Shown here one piece after another: positions 35,748 through 43,401 of a stretch of DNA of 64,000 nt. Source of the DNA: JBOICV01 sp050740255 (GTDB lineage Bacteria > Pseudomonadota > Gammaproteobacteria > Nevskiales > JBOICV01); contig JBOICV010000139.1 in assembly GCA_050740255.1 (NCBI GenBank), forward strand, positions 4,175-68,174, in the 5' to 3' direction. Each line of letters opens with the position of its first letter. Position 1 is the stretch's first letter. The notes beneath the pieces are model-generated. The model searched no databases. It was not told the origin of the DNA and saw nothing but the letters and a program-made list of their open reading frames with translations. Made by a program: the position numbers and the translations under genes.

Positions 35748-37139
35748 ATGGATTACCTCCCGATCTTTCTGCGCATTAAAGACAAGCCGGTGCTGGTTGT
35801 CGGCGGCGGCGAGGTTGCGCTGCGCAAGATCGAGCTGCTGCGCAAAGCTGGCGCTCGGGTGACCGTCGCCGCGCCGGAACTCTGCCCGGCGGTGCACGAA
35901 CTGGCGCAGACTGGCGAAATTACCCACCTACGTCGCAACTATGCGACCGAGTTGCTGGGCGATTGTGTACTGGTAGTTGCCGCCACCAATAACCGTCCAC
36001 TCAACGCTCAAGTTTCGGCGGACGCGCAGGCGCGCCGCATTCCGGTAAATGTCGTGGACGATCCGGAATTATGCAGCTTCGTCACCCCCTCAATTGTGGA
36101 CCGTTCGCCGGTAATCATTGCGGTCTCCAGCGGTGGCGGCGCGCCGGTGTTGGCGCGGCTATTGCGCGCCAGGCTGGAAGCGCTGATTCCCGCTGCCTAT
36201 GGCCGGCTGGCTGCTCTGGCATTGAAGTTCCGCACGCGGGTAGCGGCAGCTGTGCCCAATCCCGAGCGTCGACGGCGTTTCTGGGAAGGCGTGTTCTCTG
36301 GCGCGATTGGCGAACGAGTGCTGGCGGGCCATGAAGCGGCGGCGGAGCGTGCGCTGGTCGAGGCGATTACTGCGGCGACCGATAAAGGCAGCGAGCCGCC
36401 GCAAGGCGAGGTTTACCTCGTCGGCGGCGGGCCGGGCGATCCCGATCTGCTTACGCTGCGCGCTCTACGCTTGATGCAGCAGGCTGATGTGGTGTTATTC
36501 GACCATCTGATTTCACCGCCCATCCTGGACCTGGTGCGACGCGACGCCGAACGGATTGATGTGGGCAAGCGTGCCGACAAACACACCAAGCCACAGGAAG
36601 AAATCAACGAGCTGCTGGTGCGCCTGGCGGGGCAGGGCAAGCGCGTCCTTCGGTTAAAGGGTGGCGATCCCTTCGTGTTCGGCCGTGGTGGCGAGGAAAT
36701 CGAGCATCTGGCGGAAGCGGGCATCCCGTTCCAGGTCGTGCCCGGCATCACGGCCGCGAATGGCTGCGGCGCCTACGCCGGTATTCCACTCACACATCGC
36801 GATCACGCGCAGTCCGTCTGTTTCGTCACCGCGCATTTACAGAAAGATGGTGGTGTGTTGTTGAACTGGGACAAGCTGGTGGTGCCAAAACAGACGCTGG
36901 TCGTCTACATGGGCCTCAAGGCCTTGCCCATCGTTTGTGAACGGCTGCTGGGAGCAGGCATGGCGCCGGATACACCGGCGGCACTGGTCGAGGAGGGCAC
37001 CACGGCGCAACAACGCGTGATTGTCGGCACCGTGGCATCACTTCCGGCTACTGCAGCTCAATCGGACATCCGGGGCGCCAGTCTTACCATCATCGGCACG
37101 GTCGTGACTCTGCGCGACAAGCTCAACTGGTTCGGCTGA
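35748..37139 (+). CDS. cysG: Siroheme synthase CysG (trifunctional)
   Basis: 463 residues. Residues 1-210 are precorrin-2 dehydrogenase/ferrochelatase (VLVVGGGEVALRKIELL; VVDDPELCSFVTPSIVDRSPVIIAVSSGG), and about 215-463 uroporphyrinogen-III methyltransferase (VYLVGGGPGDPDLLTLRAL; GGDPFVFGRGGEEIE; PLTHRDHA). Supplies siroheme to NirB and CysI in this window. Confidence 0.96.
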   Translation: MDYLPIFLRIKDKPVLVVGGGEVALRKIELLRKAGARVTVAAPELCPAVHELAQTGEITHLRRNYATELLGDCVLVVAATNNRPLNAQVSADAQARRIPVNVVDDPELCSFVTPSIVDRSPVIIAVSSGGGAPVLARLLRARLEALIPAAYGRLAALALKFRTRVAAAVPNPERRRRFWEGVFSGAIGERVLAGHEAAAERALVEAITAATDKGSEPPQGEVYLVGGGPGDPDLLTLRALRLMQQADVVLFDHLISPPILDLVRRDAERIDVGKRADKHTKPQEEINELLVRLAGQGKRVLRLKGGDPFVFGRGGEEIEHLAEAGIPFQVVPGITAANGCGAYAGIPLTHRDHAQSVCFVTAHLQKDGGVLLNWDKLVVPKQTLVVYMGLKALPIVCERLLGAGMAPDTPAALVEEGTTAQQRVIVGTVASLPATAAQSDIRGASLTIIGTVVTLRDKLNWFG

Positions 37140-37151
37140 ACTAAGGCGGTC

Positions 37152-37235
37152 AAATCCCCCGTTCGGCGCTGCGCGCCTCTCCGCCCCCTTTTGTAAAGGG
37201 GGCAGCGGCCGCCGTCGGCGGTGGCGGGGGGATTT
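37152..37235. repeat. AAATCCCCC palindromic repeat, intergenic copy
   Basis: 84 bp with the same ends as the nasA insert (AAATCCCCC ... GGGGGATTT) and an internal CCCCCTTTTGTAAAGGGGG hairpin. It lies in the 287-bp gap between cysG and the nuclease gene; this gap holds no gene, only this and the next repeat. Confidence 0.8.
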
Positions 37236-37318
37236 TGTTTTATGCCGCCTTCGCCCTGTCACGCCGTTCCTCGCGATGACCACGTCATTCCCGCGAACGC
37301 GAAGCGCTCTCGTAGTTT

Positions 37319-37400
37319 TGTCATCCTGAGCCCTTCGACAGGCTCAGGATAAATTCCGCGAAGGATCTGAGATTCTTCGTGCTACGCACTCAGAATGACA
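37319..37400. repeat. TGTCATTCTGAG-ended palindromic repeat
   Basis: 82 bp bounded by TGTCATCCTGAG (37319-37330) and CTCAGAATGACA (37389-37400), one mismatch, with an internal hairpin ATCCTGAGCC/GGCTCAGGAT (37323-37332, 37341-37350). Same family as the element at moaE-moaCB. It is just upstream of the nuclease gene (ATG 37427). Confidence 0.75.
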
Positions 37401-37426
37401 GAACGCAATGCTAAACTCGCGCCGCC

Positions 37427-38284
37427 ATGGCGCGCCACATCACTCCAAGAAAGTTTTTTCGATGGTTCAAAACCGCACCGCTGCTGGGTACGGCCGCGCT
37501 CGCGGCATTTCTCGCCTGGAGTGTGAACGAGCAGCGGCTTGCCGCGCCGCTGGTCTGGGGTGGGTTGCCGAAAGCTAACGCACGTGAGCTGACGCACGTA
37601 TTACGTAATCCTGGGTTCACGGTCGGCTACTCGGAATTGCGGCGTAATCCGCTTTGGGTCGCGTACCGAGTCCGCGCGGTACGCAAGAAAAACCGCATGC
37701 CACGGCCGCGTGGCTTCAATCAGGACTGGCGCACCCTCTGGTGGCTGCGTCCGTCTGGCTTTCGCGAGTATGGCTACGACCGCGGTCATCTGGCGCCCAA
37801 TTACGCGATCGGTCAGCTTTACGGCCGGGAAGCGCAGTACGCCACATTTCGTTTAAGTAATATCAGCCCGCAATCGCCGGAGCTCAATCGCGAGTTGTGG
37901 CAACGGCTGGAGGAAATTGAGGTTGACGATTTCGCGCCGCGCCTGGGCGAGTTGCAGGTGATTGCTGGGCCAGTTTTTTGGAAACCGCGTGAGTTGTTGC
38001 CGGGTGGTGTGGAGATTCCGGATGCGTTCTACAAAATTCTGGTGGACTACGATGCCAAAACGCCGCAGGCGCTGGCATTCGTCATGCCGCAACGTGTAAA
38101 TGGTGGTGAGCCGCTAGACAGGTTTGTCGTAAGCGTGGGCGAAGTGGAACGCGTAACCGGATTGGACTTCTTCAGCAGACTTTCAGATGCACAGGAAAGC
38201 CAACTAGAGCGTGCTCGGCTCGACTCACATTGGCGGCTGACTCAAGTCGCGCGCAAGCCGGGCAGGTACCGCGTAGGGGACTAA
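37427..38284 (+). CDS. Membrane-anchored DNA/RNA non-specific endonuclease (NUC1 type)
   Basis: 285 residues: an N-terminal membrane segment (TAPLLGTAALAAFLAWSV) then a beta-beta-alpha-metal nuclease domain of the NucA/Serratia family. Catalytic motif YDRGHLAPN (about residues 118-127) carries His as general base; the Asn for Mg2+ is in FRLSNISPQSPELNRELW. The anchor would place it facing the periplasm. Role (nutrient DNA scavenging, uptake or defence) cannot be told from sequence. Confidence 0.85.
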   Translation: MARHITPRKFFRWFKTAPLLGTAALAAFLAWSVNEQRLAAPLVWGGLPKANARELTHVLRNPGFTVGYSELRRNPLWVAYRVRAVRKKNRMPRPRGFNQDWRTLWWLRPSGFREYGYDRGHLAPNYAIGQLYGREAQYATFRLSNISPQSPELNRELWQRLEEIEVDDFAPRLGELQVIAGPVFWKPRELLPGGVEIPDAFYKILVDYDAKTPQALAFVMPQRVNGGEPLDRFVVSVGEVERVTGLDFFSRLSDAQESQLERARLDSHWRLTQVARKPGRYRVGD

Positions 38285-38464
38285 CGATTAGGTTATGGGG
38301 CGGCCACTTGTGACCACCATAGTAAGCATAGCGAACCACTTGTTAGCTTTTTAGTATTTGTTGCTTTCTCTGTTCTTCAGGAAGATCGTTGATGCAGTAG
38401 TTGATAAGAAGTGGCCCCATTTGTTTGGACAGGTTTTCGCATTTCTTAAGTGGAATCCTGCCGG

Positions 38465-39340
38465 TCAAGCGGCCAGCTTCAGCGACCGCTGCGTGAAGTA
38501 CACGGTGTCCGGTGTCTTGCCGTCAAGCGAAGAATGCGGGCGCCGCGAGTTGTAGAACGTGATGTAACGCGACAGCGACTGCCGGGCCTGCGAAACGGAT
38601 TCGTAGGCATGCAGGTAAACCTCCTCGTACTTGATCGTCTTCCACAGCCGCTCGACGAAGATGTTGTCGCGCCAGCAGCCCTTGCCGTCCATGCTGATCC
38701 GGATCTGGTGGCCCTTGAGCATCTGCACGAACTCGCTGCTGGTGAACTGGCAGCCCTGATCGGTATTGAAAATCTCCGGCTTGCCGAAACGCGCGATCGC
38801 CTCCTCGACGGCCTCGACGCAGAAGTCGGTGGTCAGCGTGTTGGAGAGCCGGAACGACAGGATGCGCCGTGTGGCCCAGTCCAGGACTACGGCCAGGTAG
38901 ACGAAGCCGCGCTTCATCGGCAGGTAGGTGATGTCCATCGCCCAGACCTGGTTGGCCCGGTCGATCGTCAGGCCGCGCAGCAGGTATGGGAACACCGGAT
39001 GCCGCGGATGCCGGCGGCTGGTGCTCTTGCGCTGGTAGATCGCCTCGATGCCCATCCGGCGCATCAGGGTCGCCACGTGCTTGCGGCCCACCGGACAGCC
39101 CTCGTTGACCAGCAGCCGCTTGATCTGCCGGCTGCCCAGGAACGGATACTCGAGGTGCAGCGCGTCGATGCGACGCATCAGCGCCAGGTCGGCCTCGGAG
39201 ATCGGCCGGGGCTCGTAGTAGACCGAGGATCGGGAAATCTCCAGCACTCGGCACTGCTCCGTCACCGGCAGCTCGGCATCGGACTGGATCATCGCCTGGC
39301 GCTCGGCCCGTGAATGCGACCGAGCGCTCCTTCCAAAAAA
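38465..39340 (-). CDS. IS3-family transposase OrfB (produced as OrfAB by -1 frameshift)
   Basis: DDE integrase: HTH_21 region then rve core. Catalytic residues visible as D in WAMDITYLP, D in FNTDQGCQF and E in NIFVERLWKTIKYEEVY. C-terminus YNSRRPHSSLDGKTP is typical. The frame is -1 relative to OrfA; the T6 run on the minus strand (39335-39340) within GGATTTTTTGGA is the likely slippage site. A possible internal ATG is at 39292 (MIQSDAELPV). Intact, so transposition may be possible. Confidence 0.9.
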   Translation of the reverse strand, partial: FFGRSARSHSRAERQAMIQSDAELPVTEQCRVLEISRSSVYYEPRPISEADLALMRRIDALHLEYPFLGSRQIKRLLVNEGCPVGRKHVATLMRRMGIEAIYQRKSTSRRHPRHPVFPYLLRGLTIDRANQVWAMDITYLPMKRGFVYLAVVLDWATRRILSFRLSNTLTTDFCVEAVEEAIARFGKPEIFNTDQGCQFTSSEFVQMLKGHQIRISMDGKGCWRDNIFVERLWKTIKYEEVYLHAYESVSQARQSLSRYITFYNSRRPHSSLDGKTPDTVYFTQRSLKLAA

Positions 39341-39597
39341 TCCTTCTCCATCGTGAGCTGGCCGATCTTGGCTTCCAGGTCCTTGAGGCTCGGCCCCGAC
39401 TGCGAAGCGGCTCGCTCCGCCGGCGTCATGAACATGTCCGCCGCGCGCTCCAGCAGCTGCGTCTTCCACTGCGTGAGCTGATTCGGGTGGACGTCAAACT
39501 GCTCGGCGAGCTCCGCCAGCGTCTTGTCGCCACGCAACGCCGCCAGCGCGGCCTTGGCCTTGAACACGGCCGTGTGATTCCTTCTGGGTCTTCTCAT
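39289..39597 (-). CDS. IS3-family transposase OrfA
   Basis: 102-residue DNA-binding subunit with a helix-turn-helix of the HTH_Tnp_1 type (HTAVFKAKAALAALRGDKTLAELAEQF, HPNQLTQWKTQLLERA) and a C-terminal coiled region (LKDLEAKIGQLTMEKDFLEGAL) that contains the frameshift site. Confidence 0.9.
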   Translation of the reverse strand: MRRPRRNHTAVFKAKAALAALRGDKTLAELAEQFDVHPNQLTQWKTQLLERAADMFMTPAERAASQSGPSLKDLEAKIGQLTMEKDFLEGALGRIHGPSARR

Positions 39598-39994
39598 CTG
39601 CTCTCCCTTGGCGCCTCGCGGCGCCGGACATTAGAGCAGAATTCCACCTATCCGCCTGTCCGAAATCCTGGGGCCACTTCTAACCACTCTTTTTGATATT
39701 CTGATGAAGCAAATGCAGCATGTGCTGATCTCTCTGCCGCACGGGCCAGCTCCTCAGTTTCGTATTCCAGCGCAGCCGCAACAACGACGTTTCTTGGGTT
39801 GCCTCGTTTGAGGTTTGCGTCTAGCCGCCACTCAGGTGGGTTTTTTTGTGTAGCCGATTTTGGTCCACGGCCCGGTCTGTTCACCGGGGATCAGTTCCTC
39901 GTGTAGCAAGTAGACAAACGCAGACATTAAGCATTCTCTGTTCATTGACGCCCAACGCAAATTAAGCGTCAACCACGACCGTTCGCTAGGGACC

Positions 39995-41932
39995 CTAAGC
40001 CCGCGCCGGCGCGGTTTCGCCCTGCGCGTGGTCGAGGTCTTTCGCACGGAGGCGCTTCTGGATGCGGCGCAGCAGACCTGAGCCGTCGAGTCCGAGGTCG
40101 GCCAGTAACTCGCCGCGCTCGCCGTGTTCGACGAATTGATCAGGTAGGCCGAGGTTGAGCACCGGCGTGGTCTGGTGCCTCGCGACAATGACCTCATTCA
40201 CCGCACTGCCTGCACCGCCCATAACAACGTTGTCCTCAATCGTCACGATCAAATCATTCTCATCCGCCATTTCGAGGATGAGAGTTTGATCTATGGGTTT
40301 TACGAAGCGCATATCCACGACGGTCGCGTCGAGCATGTCCGCAGCTTCGAGTGCGGGCGAAACCATCGCGCCGAAGGCGAGCAGTGCGACTCTGGGCCGG
40401 CGTCGGCCCTTGGCGTGACGCAGAACACGCGCTTTGCCGAGTGCTAACGGCTTGAGTTCTTTCTCAATCGTCGCGCCCGTGCCGTAGCCGCGCGGATAGC
40501 GGACGGCGCTGGGCCCCGTGATATGCAGGCCGGTGGTGAGCATCTGCCGGCACTCATTCTCGTCTGAGGGCGTCATCACCACGAGATTCGGAATGCAGCG
40601 CAGATAGGCCAGATCAAAGGCACCGTGATGCGTGGCACCGTCGGGGCCAACCAGGCCGCCGCGATCCAGCGCCATGATGACCGGCAGGTTTTGAATCGCG
40701 ATATCGTGGATGAGCTGGTCGTAGCCGCGCTGGAGGAAAGTGGAGTAAATCGCCAGAACAGGTTTTAGCCCGTCGGCCGCCATACCTGCCGCCAGCGTGA
40801 CGGAGTGCTGTTCGGCAATGGCCGCGTCGAAATAGCGTTCCGTGAAACGCTTTGAGAATTCCACCAAGCCGGAACCCTCGCGCATCGCGGGTGTGATTCC
40901 GACCACCAGCGGGTCAGCGGCCGCCGCGTCGCACAGCCACTCGCCGAACACTTCCGTGTAACTCTTGCCCGTTTTGGGGCCTTTGATCATGGTGCCGGTG
41001 ACGGGATCGAAGTGCGCGACGCCGTGGTACTTGATCGGTTCGTCTTCAGCCGGCTCGAAGCCCTTGCCCTTGACGGTGGCGACGTGCAGCAGAACTGGTC
41101 CCTTGCGGTCCTTCAGGTGCTGGAAGGCGTCGAGCAGTTCAGTTAAATCGTGCCCGTCGAGTAAACCGTAATAGGTAAAGCCCAAGGCTTCGAAGAATGC
41201 GCCGTCGGCAACGTGCTGCGCGCCTTCATCTTCGGCCATCGGCCGCCCTTCCGCGCGGTTGGCCAGCCGCCAGTGCTCCGGTTTCGGCGCGACGGCATCG
41301 CCTTCCGCCGTCGGCTTGCAGTAGTCCGGACGGCGGATCACGCGCGCGGAATGGTCGCGCAGCGCGCCGACATTTTCGGAAATTGACATGTCGTTGTCGT
41401 TGTACACGACCAGCATGTCGAGGCCGAGCGCGCCGATATGGTTCAGTGCCTCGTAGGCCATGCCGGCGGTCATGCCGCCATCGCCAATCACCGCGACGAT
41501 GCGCCGTTGTTCCTTCCTGAGCTTGGCCGCCACCGCCATACCCATAGCGGCGGAGAGCGCAGTCGAAGAGTGGCCGGTGCCGAAAGTGTCGTAAGGGCTT
41601 TCCTGCCGCGAAGGAAAGGGGTGCAGGCCGTCCTTTTTGCGGATGGTTTCAAGCTGCAGGCGGCGACCCGTGAGGATTTTGTGCGGATAGGCCTGGTGAC
41701 CCACATCCCAGACCAGACGGTCGTTGGGCGTATCGAATACGTAGTGCAGCGCCAGGGTCAGCTCGACCGTCCCCAGATTGGCGGCGAAATGGCCGCCCAC
41801 CCGGGCCAGGGTCTCGATCAGATAACGGCGCAGCTCGACCGCAAGCGCCGGCAAATCCGCCGCCGGTAATTTACGCAGATCGGCGGGAATGCGAATTTTG
41901 CCGAGTAGGGCGTAGCTGGAAGGGTCGGTCAT
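39995..41932 (-). CDS. dxs: 1-deoxy-D-xylulose-5-phosphate synthase
   Basis: First enzyme of the MEP isoprenoid pathway. 645 residues: TPP-binding region (VWDVGHQAYPHKILTGR, VIGDGGMTAGMAYEALNHIG), pyrimidine domain (AIAEQHSVTLAAGMAADG, DRGGLVGPDGATHHGAFD) and C-terminal transketolase domain (VTIEDNVVMGGAGSAVNE). Downstream of ispA, as usual, but separated from it by a 222-bp gap containing a MITE-like element. Confidence 0.96.
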   Translation of the reverse strand: MTDPSSYALLGKIRIPADLRKLPAADLPALAVELRRYLIETLARVGGHFAANLGTVELTLALHYVFDTPNDRLVWDVGHQAYPHKILTGRRLQLETIRKKDGLHPFPSRQESPYDTFGTGHSSTALSAAMGMAVAAKLRKEQRRIVAVIGDGGMTAGMAYEALNHIGALGLDMLVVYNDNDMSISENVGALRDHSARVIRRPDYCKPTAEGDAVAPKPEHWRLANRAEGRPMAEDEGAQHVADGAFFEALGFTYYGLLDGHDLTELLDAFQHLKDRKGPVLLHVATVKGKGFEPAEDEPIKYHGVAHFDPVTGTMIKGPKTGKSYTEVFGEWLCDAAAADPLVVGITPAMREGSGLVEFSKRFTERYFDAAIAEQHSVTLAAGMAADGLKPVLAIYSTFLQRGYDQLIHDIAIQNLPVIMALDRGGLVGPDGATHHGAFDLAYLRCIPNLVVMTPSDENECRQMLTTGLHITGPSAVRYPRGYGTGATIEKELKPLALGKARVLRHAKGRRRPRVALLAFGAMVSPALEAADMLDATVVDMRFVKPIDQTLILEMADENDLIVTIEDNVVMGGAGSAVNEVIVARHQTTPVLNLGLPDQFVEHGERGELLADLGLDGSGLLRRIQKRLRAKDLDHAQGETAPARA

Positions 41933-41994
41933 GAGTCTTCAGACTGCGTGGTATGCGGATTATCGGCCGCGGTCTCCCCGGCTTCAAGTAAAGA

Positions 41995-42156
41995 ATACGC
42001 TTGGTGGTGTCTCAGTTTGCCGCTGAATTCCCGGGTTCGTCATTCCGGCGGGGCCTGCCCCGGCGTGTTTTAGGCCGGGGGCCGGAATCCAGTCTTTTCA
42101 AGCCCATGGACACCGGCCTACGCCGGTGTGACGGCAAACTGAGACACCATACGCTT
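41995..42156. repeat. MITE-like element between ispA and dxs with TIRs and target duplication
   Basis: Perfect 17-bp terminal inverted repeats GGTGTCTCAGTTTGCCG (42006-42022) and complement (42132-42148). An 8-bp direct repeat ATACGCTT lies at 41995-42002 and 42149-42156. The interior is a palindromic GC-rich repeat (GTCATTCCGGC ... GCCGGAATCCAG ... CCGGCCTACGCCGG) with no coding capacity. The right duplication overlaps the ispA stop codon (42155-42157). Fits a nonautonomous transposable element. Confidence 0.75.
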
Positions 42157-43045
42157 AGGTGTTGCGGCTGATGATGTATTCGGCCAGCCAGCGCAACGGC
42201 TCGGCTCGATCGCCCAAGGGTTCGATGGCGCGGATGGCTTCATCCGCCAGTTCGCGCGCGCGGCGCTTCGCGTCAGCCAGACCGAGCAGGGCCGGGAAAG
42301 TAGGTTTGTTCTGCGCGCGGTCTTTGCCGGCAGTCTTGCCCAAGGTGGCGCTGTCGGCCTCTTCATCCAGCACATCGTCCTGAACCTGGAAAGCCAGGCC
42401 AATGCGCTTGGCATAGCGATCCAGCGCGCCCAGTTCGCTGGCGGGCAACATCGGTGTGCAGGCACAGGCCATCAGCATGCTGGCGCGGATCAGAGCACCA
42501 GTCTTGTGGATATGCATGTTTTCCAGCTCGGCCAGCGTGAGCTGGCGGCCAGTCGCGGCCAAATCCAGGGCTTGACCCCCCGCCATACCCAGCGAACCGC
42601 TGGCTTCCGCCAGCAACCGGCACATATACAAGCGCGCCGGCGGTTCCGCATGCATCGAAGGCTCGTTGACCAGCACATCGAAGGCCAGCGCCTGCAACGC
42701 GTCACCGGCGAGGATCGCGGTAGCGTCATCAAAAGCCTTGTGACAAGTCGGTTGGCCGCGGCGTAAGTCGTCGTTATCCATTGACGGCAGGTCGTCGTGC
42801 GCCAGCGAATAGCAATGCACCATCTCTACGGCTACCGCAGGTCCATCCACGCGTTCCGGCGGGATCTCCAGGGTTTCGGCCGCGGCATACATGAGCAGCG
42901 GTCGCAAGCGCTTGCCGCCGCCCAGGCAGGCGTAGTGCATGGCGGCGTGCAGCCGCTTGGGTTCCTGGTTCTCGCTGGGCAGCAGACGTTTAAGGGCCGC
43001 TTCCAGCCTGGAGGTATAGGCTGGTACCCGTTCAGCGAACGACAT
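42155..43045 (-). CDS. ispA: Farnesyl diphosphate synthase IspA
   Basis: Trans-prenyltransferase making geranyl/farnesyl diphosphate. 296 residues from ATG 43045 (MSFAERVPAY), with both aspartate-rich motifs: first DDLPSMDND, second DDVLDEE, plus GGGKRLRPLL. An upstream in-frame extension to 43174 would run into xseB and lacks family similarity. Overlaps nothing, but starts 5 bp after the xseB stop. Confidence 0.95.
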   Translation of the reverse strand: MSFAERVPAYTSRLEAALKRLLPSENQEPKRLHAAMHYACLGGGKRLRPLLMYAAAETLEIPPERVDGPAVAVEMVHCYSLAHDDLPSMDNDDLRRGQPTCHKAFDDATAILAGDALQALAFDVLVNEPSMHAEPPARLYMCRLLAEASGSLGMAGGQALDLAATGRQLTLAELENMHIHKTGALIRASMLMACACTPMLPASELGALDRYAKRIGLAFQVQDDVLDEEADSATLGKTAGKDRAQNKPTFPALLGLADAKRRARELADEAIRAIEPLGDRAEPLRWLAEYIISRNT

Positions 43046-43049
43046 TCGA

Positions 43050-43295
43050 CTACTCAGTCTGAGTATCGAAGTCGACAAGCTTGGCCGGACCATTCGCGGG
43101 CTGAATAAGCTGCTGAACCCGCAACTCGGCCTGCTGCAAAGCTTCCTGGCAGCTACGGGCGAGCTGAATTCCACGTTCGAACTGTTTCAGTGACTCTTCC
43201 AGCGGCAAATCGCCCGCTTCGAGTTTCTTGACCAAATCCTCCAGCGCAGCGAGGGATTTCTCGAAGTCGGCGATGCGGGATTTCTTTTCGCTCAT
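43050..43295 (-). CDS. xseB: Exodeoxyribonuclease VII small subunit XseB
   Basis: 81 residues, coiled-coil subunit: FEKSLAALEDLVKKLEAGDLPLEESLKQFERGI motif order of XseB. Heads the xseB-ispA-dxs cluster. XseA is not in the window. Confidence 0.95.
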   Translation of the reverse strand: MSEKKSRIADFEKSLAALEDLVKKLEAGDLPLEESLKQFERGIQLARSCQEALQQAELRVQQLIQPANGPAKLVDFDTQTE

Positions 43296-43401
43296 GGCAC
43301 ACAGCGCTCCGTAAACAGCTTATAAGTCTAGCGTTTTTGAGCTTCCGCTTGTGATGCGGCACAGCTTCCAGTAACTTGCGGCGCCTGATATCGACGCTCC
43401 T

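Larger units (their letters stand above)
38408..39680 (-). mobile_element. Complete IS3-family insertion sequence
   Basis: 1273 bp bounded by imperfect inverted repeats: GAAGTGGCCCCA at the left end (38408-38419) and its complement at the right end (39669-39680), each followed inward at a few bases by GGACAGG/CCTGTCC. A 3-bp direct repeat TAA flanks it (38405-38407, 39681-39683). Encodes OrfA and OrfB in overlapping frames with a -1 slippage site. It interrupts the GIY-YIG-like gene. Confidence 0.9.
38351..39927 (-). pseudogene. GIY-YIG (MUG113/T5orf172-like) gene, frameshifted and split by an IS
   Basis: From ATG 39927 the frame reads MSAFVYLLHEELIPG ... WTKIGYTK, then shifts at an A7 run on the minus strand (39841-39847). 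In the next frame it continues NPPEWRLDANLKRGNPRNV ... AERSAHAAF ... YQKEWL until the IS right end (39680). Beyond the IS left end (38408) the same frame continues STTASTIFLKNRESNKY and stops at 38351. Removing the IS and one TSD restores one open frame of about 99 residues. The motif order (VYLL, KIGYT, R..L..GNP, aE..H..F, EWL) fits the small GIY-YIG family. Both lesions make it nonfunctional, unless A7 slippage is used. Confidence 0.75.

Noticed and set aside
37152..37400. CRISPR-like short repeats
   Set aside because: The copies are unrelated palindromes of different length, not regularly spaced direct repeats.
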